Positions 1 to 8,682 of a DNA stretch of 64,000 bases are shown piece after piece (positions within the stretch are counted from its first letter, which is position 1; every line of letters starts with the position of its first letter). The DNA comes from Streptomyces sp. NBC_01465 (GTDB taxonomy: Bacteria > Actinomycetota > Actinomycetes > Streptomycetales > Streptomycetaceae), in contig NZ_CP109467.1 in the NCBI RefSeq assembly GCF_036227325.1, forward strand, positions 6,882,001-6,946,000, written 5' to 3'. The notes under the pieces were generated by a model. That model saw only the letters and a list, made by a program, of their open reading frames with translations. It did not search any database and had not been told where the DNA came from. The position numbers and the translations under genes are program-made.

Positions 1-53
1 GCGAGCAGCTCCTCAAGGCCCTGCTCCGTCCCGGTACCGGCCGGCTCGTTCAT
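1..53 (-). CDS. Start of a probable CheR-type methyltransferase or fusion sensor (partial)
   Basis: Only the first 17 codons are in the window. The ATG overlaps the TAA stop of the cheB-like gene (TAATG), so the two are translationally coupled. The visible start reads MNEPAGTGTEQGLEELL. Stand-alone CheB enzymes in Streptomyces are commonly paired with a CheR methyltransferase, often fused to PAS and kinase modules, and the start resembles CheR N-termini. The identity is inferred from this context and cannot be confirmed from 17 residues. Confidence 0.45.
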   Translation of the reverse strand, partial: MNEPAGTGTEQGLEELL

Positions 54-649
54 TACTGCCTCTTGGTCTCTACAAGTCCGCGGATCGTTGCCGCGATTTC
101 CTCAAGAGGTAGCACGAAGTCGACGGCTCCGGTGGCCACGGCGGCCTCCGGCATCCCCTTGAACTCCGCTGTCAGCGGATCCTGGGCGATGACGGTCCCG
201 CCGTACGACTTCACCGTGTCGACGCCCTTCGCGCCGTCGACGCCCGTACCGGTGAGGACGCAGGCGATGGCGCGCGGCCCGTACGAGGCGGCCACCGACT
301 CGAAGAGGAGGTCCGCCGAGGGGCGTACGAAGTGGACGGGGGCGCTGTGCGTCAGGGACAGGAGCCCGTCGGAGGTGATGAGCAGATGGTGGTCGGGGGG
401 CGCGATGTAGACGGTGCCCGCCTCGGCCGGCTCGCGGTCCTCCGCCAGCTTGACGGGGAGCGCGGATCGGCGGGTGAGGACCTCGGCGATGAAGGTCCGG
501 TGGTGCCGGTCGAGGTGCTGGACGACCAGAACCGGCATCGGCAGGTCGTCGTCGAGGCCGCCCAGCAACGCCTGGAGCCCGCGGATGCCCCCGGCCGAGG
601 ACGCCACGGCGACGATCGCGTACTGCTCCTGCGTGTGCTGTTCAGACAT
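53..649 (-). CDS. CheB-type protein-glutamate methylesterase, no receiver domain
   Basis: Predicted single-domain CheB methylesterase of about 198 residues. The classic esterase triad is present: the serine in VASSAGG near the N-terminus, the histidine in VVQHLDRHH and the aspartate in GTGVDGAKGV. The N-terminal response-regulator domain of chemotaxis CheB is absent, so activity is not gated by phosphorylation in the usual way. It overlaps the next gene, a likely CheR partner. Streptomyces has no flagella, so the pair probably modifies a signalling protein rather than a classical chemoreceptor; the substrate is unknown. The start could be the ATG at 649 or the GTG immediately before it; neither has a strong ribosome-binding site. 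Confidence 0.85.
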   Translation of the reverse strand: MSEQHTQEQYAIVAVASSAGGIRGLQALLGGLDDDLPMPVLVVQHLDRHHRTFIAEVLTRRSALPVKLAEDREPAEAGTVYIAPPDHHLLITSDGLLSLTHSAPVHFVRPSADLLFESVAASYGPRAIACVLTGTGVDGAKGVDTVKSYGGTVIAQDPLTAEFKGMPEAAVATGAVDFVLPLEEIAATIRGLVETKRQ

Positions 650-670
650 CACACAGCGAGCCTATAGGGG

Positions 671-705
671 CTGCGCCCGCCCGGCTCTGAGCCGGGCGGG
701 CGCAG
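671..705. terminator. Rho-independent-type terminator hairpin after narK
   Basis: Perfect 15-bp inverted repeat (arms CTGCGCCCGCCCGGC and its complement) with a 5-nt loop, placed 19 bp past the narK stop and just upstream of the cheB-like gene. There is no U tract, as is usual in Streptomyces. Confidence 0.8.
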
Positions 706-723
706 GAAGGGCAGAAGTCCCGG

Positions 724-2142
724 TCAGCTGGGGGATTCGGCGCCGCGGCGGGCGTAGAACCACCAGGTGACGACCATGCAGCTCACATAGAAGCCCACGA
801 AGCCCCACATGGCGCTGGTCACCGCGAAGTTGGCGAACAAGGCGGGGATGAAGAAGAACCCGTACGCGGCGATGGCCGCGGTGAAGCCGGTGACCGCTCC
901 GGATTCCATCTCCGTCTGCTTCAGCGCCTTCGTGTACTCCGGGGTGCCTTCCGTCAGGCCCTTGAGGTGCTGGTTGCGGAAGATGACCGGGATCTGGCGG
1001 AACGTCGAGCCGTTGCCGATGCCGGAGAAGAAGAAGGCGGAGAGGAAGCAGAGGAAGAAGCCCCAGAAGTTGCCCGAACCGCCGCCGGTGGGAAGGAAGT
1101 TGATGACGCCGATGATCGAGGCCGCCATGCCGACGAAGGAGAGGATCGTGACGCGGGCGCCGCCGAACTTGTCCGCGATCCAGCCACCGGCCCAGCGGGC
1201 GAGCGCGCCCAGCGCCGGGCCCATCCAGGCGTACGTGGCGACCGGGTAGTCAGGGAAGGTGGTCTTGATCAGCATCGGCAGGGCCGCGGCGAAGCCGATG
1301 AAGGAGCCGAAGGTTCCGACGTACAGCCAGGTCATCAGCCAGTTGTGCTTGCGCTTGAAGATGATCTTCTGCTGGGCGAAGGACGTGGAGGCCGTCTTGA
1401 GGTTGTTCTGGCCGAACCAGGCGACGGCGGCAAGGACGATCAGGACCGGGACCCAGAGGAACGCGGCGTTCTGGAGGAAGACGGTGTTGCCGGTCTTCGC
1501 GTTGTGCTGGCCCGAGCCGATGGCGATCACCGAGCTGGTGATGACGATCGGGGTGAGCAGCTGGACGACGGAGACGCCGAGGTTGCCGAGGCCGCCGTTG
1601 ATGCCGGTCGCGTTGCCCTTCTCGCGCTTGGGGAAGAAGAAGCCGATGTTGGCGAGCGAGGAGGAGAAGTTGGCGCCGCCGATGCCGCAGAGGGCGGCGA
1701 TCATGGCCATCACGCCGTACGACGTGGAGGTGTCCTGGATCGCGAAGCCCAGCCAGATCAGCGGGACGATCAGGACGACGGTGGAGAGCGCGGTGAAGGT
1801 GCGCTGGCCGATCTTCGGGCCGAGGAAGGTGTAGAAGATGCGGGCCGTGCCGCCGGTCAGGCCGGGGATCGCCGTCAGCCAGAAGAGCTGCGAGGTGGAG
1901 AAGGTGAAGCCGACGTCCGTCAGGTTGGTGGCGGTGACGGACCACACCTGCCAGACGACGAAGGCGACGAGGAGGGCGGGGACCGCGATCCAGAGGTTGC
2001 GGAGGGCGACCTTGCGGCCGGTGGACTGCCAGAAGAGCTCGTTCTCCGGCTCCCAGTCGCTGATGGTTCGGCCCGGCCTGTACTGGTCGAGGTCGTACGA
2101 CTGCGCGGGCGCGGCGGTCGCTTCCTGTACGGCTGGGCTCAT
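724..2142 (-). CDS. narK: NarK-family nitrate/nitrite MFS transporter
   Basis: Twelve-helix major facilitator of about 472 residues in the NarK/NasA nitrate/nitrite group. Recognisable features are the N-terminal DWEPENELFW segment, the glycine-rich nitrate signature near GIGGANFSSSLANIGFFFP and KREKGNATGINGGLGNLG, and the second-half GTFGSFIGF segment. It lies 108 bp downstream of nirBD on the same strand, so it would import nitrate or export/import nitrite for assimilation. I chose the ATG at 2142 (AGGA about 8 nt upstream, and homologues begin near here); an ATG at 2199 would add 19 poorly conserved residues and has no ribosome-binding site. A strong hairpin follows the stop. Confidence 0.9.
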   Translation of the reverse strand: MSPAVQEATAAPAQSYDLDQYRPGRTISDWEPENELFWQSTGRKVALRNLWIAVPALLVAFVVWQVWSVTATNLTDVGFTFSTSQLFWLTAIPGLTGGTARIFYTFLGPKIGQRTFTALSTVVLIVPLIWLGFAIQDTSTSYGVMAMIAALCGIGGANFSSSLANIGFFFPKREKGNATGINGGLGNLGVSVVQLLTPIVITSSVIAIGSGQHNAKTGNTVFLQNAAFLWVPVLIVLAAVAWFGQNNLKTASTSFAQQKIIFKRKHNWLMTWLYVGTFGSFIGFAAALPMLIKTTFPDYPVATYAWMGPALGALARWAGGWIADKFGGARVTILSFVGMAASIIGVINFLPTGGGSGNFWGFFLCFLSAFFFSGIGNGSTFRQIPVIFRNQHLKGLTEGTPEYTKALKQTEMESGAVTGFTAAIAAYGFFFIPALFANFAVTSAMWGFVGFYVSCMVVTWWFYARRGAESPS

Positions 2143-2234
2143 GGCTTCGTCCTGGTGATGAGGAGGAGATCCTTGCTCCTCCAGAGTGGATCCGGACATA
2201 AGGGTGAGATCAGAGGCCTTGGTCGGCTCCTGGC

Positions 2235-2248
2235 GGGGCCTAGGTCCT
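2235..2248. promoter_or_regulatory. Weak DosR/OsdR-like dyad before narK
   Basis: GGGGCCTAGGTCCT sits between nirBD and narK. It keeps the spacing of the GGGAC-N4-GTCCC core seen exactly at 6248 but has mismatches in both arms. Reported because of its position; alone it would not be convincing. Confidence 0.3.
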
Positions 2249-2250
2249 GA

Positions 2251-5016
2251 TCAGACCTGGTGGACGGTGAGGGCGACGTCGGGGTCGTCGAGGCAGATGC
2301 CCGTACGGAGGTCGAAGACCTGCTTGTGCATGGGGGACGTGACCACCGGGACGCCGTCCTTCGAGCCCATGACGCCGTTCGCGATGACGTCGGCGCCCGA
2401 GAAGGGGTCGCGGTTGCCGACCGCGTAGACGCGTCCCTCGCGGTCCTTGAAGAGGGCCGCCTCCGAGCCGTCGGGGAGGACCGTCGCCCGGCCGCGGCCC
2501 GGCTCTAGGTCTTCGGTGAAGGAGACGCCGTCGTCGGGGGCGGCCGTGAACGGCGCGAAGCGGCGCAGCTTCTCCGGGTCGGCGAGGACGGCCGCCCACT
2601 CGTCCTGGTACGCGGCGACATGGCGGTCCATCTGGGCTTCGAGGTCGGCGCAGAGTCCGAGGGAGTCCTCGATCAGTACGGACTTCAGGTGCTCCATGCC
2701 GCCGTCGAGCCGCTCCAGCCACGCCGAGGTGCGCTCCAGGCGCTCGGCCGTGCGCACGTAGTACATGAGGAAGCGGTCCATGAGGCGGAAGAGCTCGGCC
2801 GCGTCGAGGTCGGCGGCGAGCAGCTCGGCGTGGCGGGGCGTGGTGCCGCCGTTGCCGCACACGTACAGGTTCCAGCCGTTGGCCGTCGCGATGACGCCGA
2901 TGTCCTTGCCGCGCGCCTCGGCGCACTCGCGCAGGCAGCCCGAGACGCCGCCCTTGACCTTGTGCGGGGACCGCAGCCCGCGGTAGCGCAGCTCGATGTC
3001 GATGGCGAGCTGGACCGAGTCGCCCTGGCCGAAGCGGCAGAACTTCGCGCCGACGCAGGACTTCACCGTACGGAGGGACTTGCCGTACGCGTGCCCCGAC
3101 TCCATGCCCGCATCGACCAACCGCTGCCAGATGTCGGGGAGTTGGGCGGCGCGGGCGCCGAAGAGGTCGATCCGCTGGCCGCCGGTGATCTTGGTGTAGA
3201 GGCCGTAGTCGCGCGCCACCTCGCCGATGACGATGAGCGCCTCGGGGGAGATCTCGCCGCCTGGGATGCGCGGGACGACCGAATAGGTGCCGTCCTTCTG
3301 GAGGTTGGCGAGATAGAGGTCGTTGGAGTCCTGGAGCGTGGCCTGCTCGCCGTCGAGGATGTGGGACAGGCCGAGCTCGGGGGAGAGGGTGCCGAGGACG
3401 TTGCCGACGACCGGCTTGCAGACCGCGCAGCCTTCGCCGGTGCCGTACTTCTGGAGGAGTTCGGTGAAGGAGCGGATGTGCTCGTCGCGTACGGCCGCGT
3501 AGATCTCGGAGCGGGAGAGCGCGAAGTGCTCGCAGAGCCCCTTGGGCTTCTCGATGCCGGCGGCCGCCAGCTCGGCGTCGAGCACCGCCTGGAGGGTGCC
3601 GGCGCAGCCGCCGCAGCCGGTGCCGGCCTTGGTGCACTGCTTGATGCCGCCGAGGTCGGTGAGGCCGTTGTCGGCGACGGCCGCGCGGACCGCGCCCTTG
3701 GTGACGTTGTGGCAGCTGCAGAGGACGGCGTCGTCGGGGAGGGAGTCCGCGCCCGGGACCTCGGCGCCGTTCGCGGGCAGGACGTACGCCTCGGCGGGGC
3801 CGGGGAGTTGGCGGCCCGCGTGCGGCTTGAGCGAGCCGTACGCGTCCGCGTCGCCGACCAGGATTCCGCCGAGGAGGGCGCCGTCGGGGCCGAGCAGCAG
3901 CTTCTTGTAGACGCCCTCGCGCTCGTCGGAGAAGACGACGGAGACGGCGCCGGAGGTCTGATCGGCCTCGGCGAAGGGGTCGCCGAAGGACGCCACGTCG
4001 GCGCCCATGAGCTTCAGCTTGGTGGAGGTGTCGGCGCCGGTGAAGGTCAACTGGCCTTCTCCCGCAAGGGATTCGGCGACTGTCTCGGCCATCTGATAGC
4101 CGGGCGCGACCAGGCCGTAGACCCGCCCGTCGACGGTCTGCGCGCACTCGCCGATCGCGTAGATGTACGGATCGCTGGTGCGGCAGTGGTCGTCGACCAC
4201 CACACCGCCTCGGTCGCCCACAGCGAGCCCGCATTCGCGCGCGAGGCGGTCGCGGGGCCGTACGCCCGCGGAGAAGACGACCAGGTCGGCGTCGATGTGC
4301 TCGCCGTTGTTGAGCCGCAGCCCGCAGGCGGTGCCGTCGCCGTCGAGGGCGACCTCCTGCGCGCCGACCCCGGTGTGGACGGCGACGCCCATCGACTCGA
4401 TGGTGGCGCGGAGCGCGGCCGCGCCGCCGTCGTCGACCTGCAGCGGCATGAGGCGCGGGGCGAACTCCACGACGTGGGTCTTCAGCCCGAGCGTGCGCAG
4501 CGCGCCCGCCGCTTCGAGGCCGAGGAGACCGCCGCCGACGACGACACCGGTGGTGCGGGTCTCGTCCTCGGAGTAGGCGGTCAGTGTCTCGACGTCGTAG
4601 AGCGTGCGGTACGTGAAGCAGCCCGGGGCGTCGGCGCCGGGGACCGGCGGCACGAAGGGGTACGAGCCGGTGGCGACGACCAGGGCGTCGTAGGCAATGG
4701 TGGCGCCGGAGGTGGTGGTGACGGTCCGGTCGGCGCGGTCGATGGTCTCGGCGGGGTCGCCGAGACGGAGGTCGATGCCGTACTGCGCCATGAACCCCGG
4801 TGCGGCGAGGGAGAGTTCGTCGGGCGAGGCGCCGGTGAAGGCGGAGGAAAGGTGCACGCGGTCGTACGCGGGACGGTCCTCCTCGGCGAGGACGACGACC
4901 TCCCAGCCGGGCCCGTCGGGGGCGGCAGGGTCGATGAGCGCGCCGCGCTCGGCCAGGGCTTCGAGGAGGCGGTGGCCCACCATTCCGTGGCCGATGAGCA
5001 CAAGGGTCTGCACCAT
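2251..5016 (-). CDS. nirBD: Assimilatory nitrite reductase, NirB large subunit fused to a NirD-like Rieske-type domain
   Basis: NAD(P)H-dependent siroheme nitrite reductase (nitrite to ammonium), about 921 residues. Order of domains: FAD/NAD(P)H oxidoreductase (VLIGHGMVGHRLLE at the N-terminus), BFD-like [2Fe-2S] domain (CSC...CTKAGTGCGGC, near 430-480), then the siroheme/[4Fe-4S] module with CX5C at C654/C660 and CX3C at C694/C698. The last ~90 residues (LPDGSEAALFKDREGRVYA to the C-terminus) match the small subunit NirD, which is usually a separate gene. The NirD-like part lacks Rieske CXH ligands, as bacterial NirD does. The ATG at 5016 has GGAG 10 nt upstream; a GTG at 5025 is too close to that site. 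Divergent from the chelatase gene and followed by narK. Confidence 0.93.
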   Translation of the reverse strand: MVQTLVLIGHGMVGHRLLEALAERGALIDPAAPDGPGWEVVVLAEEDRPAYDRVHLSSAFTGASPDELSLAAPGFMAQYGIDLRLGDPAETIDRADRTVTTTSGATIAYDALVVATGSYPFVPPVPGADAPGCFTYRTLYDVETLTAYSEDETRTTGVVVGGGLLGLEAAGALRTLGLKTHVVEFAPRLMPLQVDDGGAAALRATIESMGVAVHTGVGAQEVALDGDGTACGLRLNNGEHIDADLVVFSAGVRPRDRLARECGLAVGDRGGVVVDDHCRTSDPYIYAIGECAQTVDGRVYGLVAPGYQMAETVAESLAGEGQLTFTGADTSTKLKLMGADVASFGDPFAEADQTSGAVSVVFSDEREGVYKKLLLGPDGALLGGILVGDADAYGSLKPHAGRQLPGPAEAYVLPANGAEVPGADSLPDDAVLCSCHNVTKGAVRAAVADNGLTDLGGIKQCTKAGTGCGGCAGTLQAVLDAELAAAGIEKPKGLCEHFALSRSEIYAAVRDEHIRSFTELLQKYGTGEGCAVCKPVVGNVLGTLSPELGLSHILDGEQATLQDSNDLYLANLQKDGTYSVVPRIPGGEISPEALIVIGEVARDYGLYTKITGGQRIDLFGARAAQLPDIWQRLVDAGMESGHAYGKSLRTVKSCVGAKFCRFGQGDSVQLAIDIELRYRGLRSPHKVKGGVSGCLRECAEARGKDIGVIATANGWNLYVCGNGGTTPRHAELLAADLDAAELFRLMDRFLMYYVRTAERLERTSAWLERLDGGMEHLKSVLIEDSLGLCADLEAQMDRHVAAYQDEWAAVLADPEKLRRFAPFTAAPDDGVSFTEDLEPGRGRATVLPDGSEAALFKDREGRVYAVGNRDPFSGADVIANGVMGSKDGVPVVTSPMHKQVFDLRTGICLDDPDVALTVHQV

Positions 5017-5111
5017 GGTGTGCACGCTCCGTCGCAGGTCGTAAGGGGTCCTGACCTCCGACGTTAGGCGTACGGGAGGCGCGGCCGGCCCGGTAAAGGA
5101 CCTGTATGGAC

Positions 5112-5125
5112 GGGACCAGTGGCCC
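5112..5125. promoter_or_regulatory. DosR/OsdR-like dyad between nirBD and the chelatase gene
   Basis: GGGACCAGTGGCCC has the arms GGGAC and GGCCC separated by 4 nt, one base away from the DevR/DosR core GGGAC-N4-GTCCC. It lies in the divergent promoter region, about 65 bp upstream of the proposed chelatase transcription start and about 95 bp from nirBD. Confidence 0.45.
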
Positions 5126-5170
5126 TGGAGGAGGGGGCGTCCGGAGCGCTGTGCGCGGGCACGGTCCGCG

Positions 5171-5184
5171 TAGCGTCGAAGCCG
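5171..5184 (+). promoter_or_regulatory. Leaderless promoter -10 element and start
   Basis: TAGCGT at 5171-5176 followed 7 nt later by the GTG at 5184. In Streptomyces this geometry marks a leaderless transcript whose first base is the start codon. There is no ribosome-binding site before this GTG, in agreement. Confidence 0.6.
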
Positions 5185-5927
5185 TGTTCACTTCTGACTC
5201 ACCCGCACTCGTCCTCGCCGTGCACGGCAGCGCCGCGCCCGGGGCGTCCGCCACGATCGGAAGCCTCGCCGACACCGTCGAGGCGCTGAGTGGTGTCCGG
5301 CCGGTGGTCGGACACCTGGACCACCAGAGCCCTTCGCTGGCCACGGCGCTGGCTGGGGTGGGGGAAGCGCGAGCCGTGGTCGTACCGCTGCTGCTGGGGG
5401 ACGGCTACCACCGGACGGTCGACATCCCCGCTGTCGTCGAAGCGGCGCGGGACCGCCTGGACTGCGTACTCACGGAGGGCCTGAGCGGCGAGCAGGACGT
5501 GGCGCTCGCGCTGTACGGGCGGCTGCGCGAGGCGGAGTGCCGGGCAGGTGAGCGGGCGGACGCGATCGTCGTAGCCGCGGCGGGATCGACGCGCCCCGGC
5601 GGAAACGACGGGGCGCGCACCGCCACGGACCAGCTGCGCGCACTCCTCGAACCCGAGCGCGGCCCCGTCCCGCTGCTGACCGCGTACTGCTCGGCGGCCG
5701 GGCCGACGGTGGTCGAGGCGGTCGCGCTACTGCGTTCCGCGGGCCACAAGCGGATCGCCGTGGCCACACATCTGCTCGCGCCCGGCCGCTTCACGGACGC
5801 GCTGGCGCGCTCGGGGGCCTGGACGGTGGCGGACCCGCTGGCCGACCACCCGCGGATCGCGCGCGCGGTGATCGCCCGCTACGAGACAGCGCTGCGGACC
5901 AGCCGTGCCGTGGCCCTGACGGCCTGA
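5184..5927 (+). CDS. Sirohydrochlorin chelatase family protein (CbiX/SirB-like)
   Basis: About 247 residues with the duplicated CbiX-like fold. The first half has VLAVHGSAAPGA with the metal-binding histidine, then VVVPLLLGDGYHRTVDIP with the second histidine; the second half repeats the pattern (IVVAAAGSTRPGG, VATHLLAPGRFTD). It would insert Fe2+ into sirohydrochlorin to make siroheme, the cofactor of the divergently encoded nitrite reductase; a cobalt chelatase role is possible but less likely here. I place the start at the GTG at 5184 because it follows a -10 element at leaderless spacing and gives a normal N-terminus; an upstream ATG at 5106 would add 26 low-complexity residues. Confidence 0.82.
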   Translation: MFTSDSPALVLAVHGSAAPGASATIGSLADTVEALSGVRPVVGHLDHQSPSLATALAGVGEARAVVVPLLLGDGYHRTVDIPAVVEAARDRLDCVLTEGLSGEQDVALALYGRLREAECRAGERADAIVVAAAGSTRPGGNDGARTATDQLRALLEPERGPVPLLTAYCSAAGPTVVEAVALLRSAGHKRIAVATHLLAPGRFTDALARSGAWTVADPLADHPRIARAVIARYETALRTSRAVALTA

Positions 5928-5949
5928 ACTCCCGCTGCTGTACGGGGAG

Positions 5950-6201
5950 TTACGACCGATCGTCGGCGAGCCGACGCACAAGCCCGGCGAAGGCGGCCTC
6001 CTCGGCGGGTGTGAGGACGACCTCCTCGCCGGAGTGCCCGCGCGGGGCGGGGACGTGGCGCAAGGGCTGCCCGGTGCGCCAGACGGAGACCACGAAGCGG
6101 TCCCGCCGCATGATGCGGACGAGCCCGACGACCCAGGCCACGGTCGCCAGGAGGAGGACGGCCAGACCTATCTGCTGAATGACGGAGACGTGCGGAAGCA
6201 T
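5950..6201 (-). CDS. Small single-pass membrane protein, unknown
   Basis: 83 residues. One strong membrane helix occupies roughly residues 10-28 (IGLAVLLLATVAWVVGLVRI), followed by a basic cytosolic segment RIMRRDR and a soluble acidic tail ending in a helical stretch (TPAEEAAFAGLVRRLADD). No enzymatic motif is visible. A near-perfect DosR-type dyad lies 44 bp upstream of its ATG, in the position expected for activation, so this is the likeliest target of that box. Convergent with the chelatase gene, 22 bp apart. Confidence 0.65.
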   Translation of the reverse strand: MLPHVSVIQQIGLAVLLLATVAWVVGLVRIMRRDRFVVSVWRTGQPLRHVPAPRGHSGEEVVLTPAEEAAFAGLVRRLADDRS

Positions 6202-6244
6202 GCGCCCCAGTAGACAGCACGAACCAGGACGTATGGCAGGGGTG

Positions 6245-6264
6245 AATGGGACTTAAGTCCCGAA
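6245..6264. promoter_or_regulatory. DosR/DevR/OsdR-type operator
   Basis: AATGGGACTTAAGTCCCGAA contains the exact palindrome GGGACTTAAGTCCC at 6248-6261 and matches the mycobacterial DosR consensus TTSGGGACTWWAGTCCCSAA at 17 of 20 positions. It lies in the divergent region between the small membrane gene (start 6201) and the secreted protein gene (start 6402), closer to the former. The rest of the ~200-bp gap shows no gene. Confidence 0.75.
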
Positions 6265-6401
6265 GGTGACGCATCTCGCAGGTAGCCCGTTCGGACCCCC
6301 CGGGCGGCAAGCGAAAGTAACACAGGGTGAGCTGACGTAACTGAGCGAGAAGTCCGAAGGTGCCGCGCCTCGCGGAGCCGCTTCTCCCACGGAGGATCGC
6401 C

Positions 6402-7142
6402 TTGCGCCTCACCCGAATACTCGCGGCCACGGTCGCCGCAGTGACCCTGTCCTCGTTCGCGCCCGCGGTGGCCGCCCCCGCGCACCCGAACCCGCCGGTG
6501 GAACCGACCCAGGCCGGCTGTGACATGGAGAAGGACCCGGGCTGCTTCAACCTGTACGCGGCCCCCGGCGGCTGGGCGAAGATCGACTTCGACCCGGACG
6601 TGCAGCAGGCACTCGACGACGCGGGGGTGTCGTTCAAGTTCATCGCCCCCTGGAAGGGCGTGCCGGGCGGTGCCGCCAACTCCGGCGTGTACATGCCGGT
6701 GGGTTCGCGCCTGGACGGCATGAGGTGGGACACCCGCATCACCTACCCCGGCGGCTGGATCGCCTCCAGCAAGGACAAGAAGCACACGTTCTCGTTCAAT
6801 GGGGCGTCCCTGCGTATCGAACCGCTGGTGACAGGGTTCTATGTGGCGCCGTGGCTGGACGGGAAGCAGCCGTACGGCAAGGACGCGAAGATGCTCAACA
6901 TGAGCATCATCCAGGCGCTGACCGAGGGCACCCTCTTCGGTCCGCACTTCGACGACGGGAAGTTCGCCTGGGGGCCGACCGGCATCAGGCTGTTCAGCAC
7001 CGTCGAGTTCGCCAAGGGCTTCCAGATGCTGGGCGTCCCGGTGAAGGCCGGCCAGGAGATCGGCAAGATCACGGTCCGCTGGGGCAGCGAGCAGTTGTGG
7101 GACAAGACCCGCGACCACCTGATGGGCGCGACCGGGCAGTAG
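6402..7142 (+). CDS. Secreted protein of unknown function
   Basis: About 246 residues. A Sec signal peptide (basic MRLTR, hydrophobic ILAATVAAVTLSSFAPAVA, then AxA before APAHPNPP) precedes an all-soluble domain containing two cysteines near the N-terminus (GCDMEKDPGC) that may form a disulfide, and a beta-rich body. No catalytic motif is recognised. The TTG at 6402 is chosen because GGAGG lies 6 nt upstream and it yields a normal signal peptide; an in-frame ATG at 6360 has no such site. Followed by a strong bidirectional hairpin. Confidence 0.75.
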   Translation: MRLTRILAATVAAVTLSSFAPAVAAPAHPNPPVEPTQAGCDMEKDPGCFNLYAAPGGWAKIDFDPDVQQALDDAGVSFKFIAPWKGVPGGAANSGVYMPVGSRLDGMRWDTRITYPGGWIASSKDKKHTFSFNGASLRIEPLVTGFYVAPWLDGKQPYGKDAKMLNMSIIQALTEGTLFGPHFDDGKFAWGPTGIRLFSTVEFAKGFQMLGVPVKAGQEIGKITVRWGSEQLWDKTRDHLMGATGQ

Positions 7143-7149
7143 CCGCAAA

Positions 7150-7183
7150 CGCCGGGACCCGGGCCGAGGCCCGGGTCCCGGCG
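7150..7183. terminator. Bidirectional terminator hairpin
   Basis: Perfect 16-bp inverted repeat (arm CGCCGGGACCCGGGCC) with a very short loop, between the convergent secreted-protein and MFS genes. Confidence 0.85.
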
Positions 7184-7197
7184 TCCTTTGTGCTGCG

Positions 7198-8682
7198 TCA
7201 GGCGGGGTCGTAGGTGGGCTCCAGGTTGTGTGGGGTCTCTGGTGTGGTGGCGGGTTCGCCGCGGGTGTTGGGGGCGCGCAGCGCGATGGCTCCTGCTGCC
7301 ACGAGGCAGAGGGCGCTGATGAGCAGGGCCCGCTGGAATCCGGCGGTGAGTGCCTCCGGAGGCGGGGTGTGGGCGGCCAGCAGGTGGCTGGTGCGGCTGG
7401 TCGCGATTCCGGTGAACACCGCCAGGCCGAGCGCGGAACCGAGCTGGAAAGAGGTGGTGATCAGGGCCGCGGCCAGTCCAGCCTGATCCTCCGGCACGCC
7501 CGCGTTCGCGGCCGTTTGCACACCGGCGTACAGCAGTCCGAGTCCGGCCCCCATGAGCACGAGCGGGGCGAGCAGATTGCCGAGATAGGTGCCGTCCACC
7601 GGGATGCGGGAGAGCCACCAGATGCCACCGGCGGCGAGGAGCGCACCGGAGACGATGACCGGACGGGTCCCGGTCCGTACGAACATCCTCGTCGCCACCG
7701 TCGAGCCGAACCCGATGCCGACGGTCACCGGCAGATACGAGACCCCGGTCCGCAGCTGGGAGTAGCCCAGGACGTTCTGCATGTACAGAGTGACGAAGAA
7801 GAACATCGAGTAGAACCCGGCCCAGGCGATCACCTGGGTGGCATCGGCTGCGGCCAGCCCCCTGATCCGGAAGATCGACATCGGGACCAGCGGACGGTCG
7901 TGCCGCTGCTCATTGGCCACGAACGCGGCCATCAGCGCCGCCGATGCGGCCAGCCCGCCGATGGTGCGGCCCGTACCCCAGCCCTCGTCCGGCGCCTTCA
8001 CCAGCGTGAAGATCAGCAGCAGCATGCCGGAGGTGACAAGGACCGCACCGACCGCGTCGAAACCGCCCGGCACGGAGCGGCCGTGGTCGGCCTTCAGGAT
8101 GCGGAACGCCCCGAACAGCACCAGCGCGCACAGCGGGAGGTTCACGAAGAACACCCAGCGCCAGCCGAGGTCCTGGGTGAGCAGCCCGCCGAAGAACACC
8201 CCGACCGCGGCGGCCAGCCCGCTGATCCCGGCCCACACACCCAGCGCCTTGTGCCGGTCGGAGCCCTGGAAGGTGGTGGTCAGGATGGACAGCGCGGCCG
8301 GGGACATCATCGCCGCCCCGAACCCCTGGGCGAGCCGGGCGCCGACCAACAGCCCCTGGCTGTCGGCCAGTCCGCAGGCCAGCGAGGAGGCCGCGAACAG
8401 CAGAGTCCCGGCGATCAGCAGCCGCCGCCGCCCCAGCAGGTCCCCGGCCCGGCCGCCCAGCAGCAGGAACCCGCCGTAGGTGATCAGATAGCCGCTGACC
8501 ACCCACTGCAGGTTCTGCACCGAGAACCCCAGATGCGTACGGATGGTCGGCAGCGCGACGTTCACGATCGAGCCGTCCACGACGTCCAGGAACGTCACCG
8601 CGCACAGCAGGGCGAGGGTGACCCTGCCGCGCCCGGTCGCCAGGAACGACCCCTCGGGCGGTGCGGCAATGGCGCCGCTCAC
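7198..8682 (-). CDS. DHA2-family (14-helix) drug:H+ antiporter
   Basis: MFS exporter of about 494 residues in the EmrB/QacA group. Diagnostic segments are VTFLDVVDGSIVNVALPTI in helix 1 (motif D1), the loop GGRAGDLLGRRRLL (motif A) and GFGAAMMSPAALSIL plus GVWAGISGLAAAVGVFFGG (motif C region). It would export a cationic or amphipathic drug; the substrate cannot be read from sequence. The GTG start overlaps the stop of the upstream YCII gene (GTGA), so the two are translationally coupled. The pair is divergent from an ECF sigma factor gene that may control it. Confidence 0.88.
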   Translation of the reverse strand: MSGAIAAPPEGSFLATGRGRVTLALLCAVTFLDVVDGSIVNVALPTIRTHLGFSVQNLQWVVSGYLITYGGFLLLGGRAGDLLGRRRLLIAGTLLFAASSLACGLADSQGLLVGARLAQGFGAAMMSPAALSILTTTFQGSDRHKALGVWAGISGLAAAVGVFFGGLLTQDLGWRWVFFVNLPLCALVLFGAFRILKADHGRSVPGGFDAVGAVLVTSGMLLLIFTLVKAPDEGWGTGRTIGGLAASAALMAAFVANEQRHDRPLVPMSIFRIRGLAAADATQVIAWAGFYSMFFFVTLYMQNVLGYSQLRTGVSYLPVTVGIGFGSTVATRMFVRTGTRPVIVSGALLAAGGIWWLSRIPVDGTYLGNLLAPLVLMGAGLGLLYAGVQTAANAGVPEDQAGLAAALITTSFQLGSALGLAVFTGIATSRTSHLLAAHTPPPEALTAGFQRALLISALCLVAAGAIALRAPNTRGEPATTPETPHNLEPTYDPA

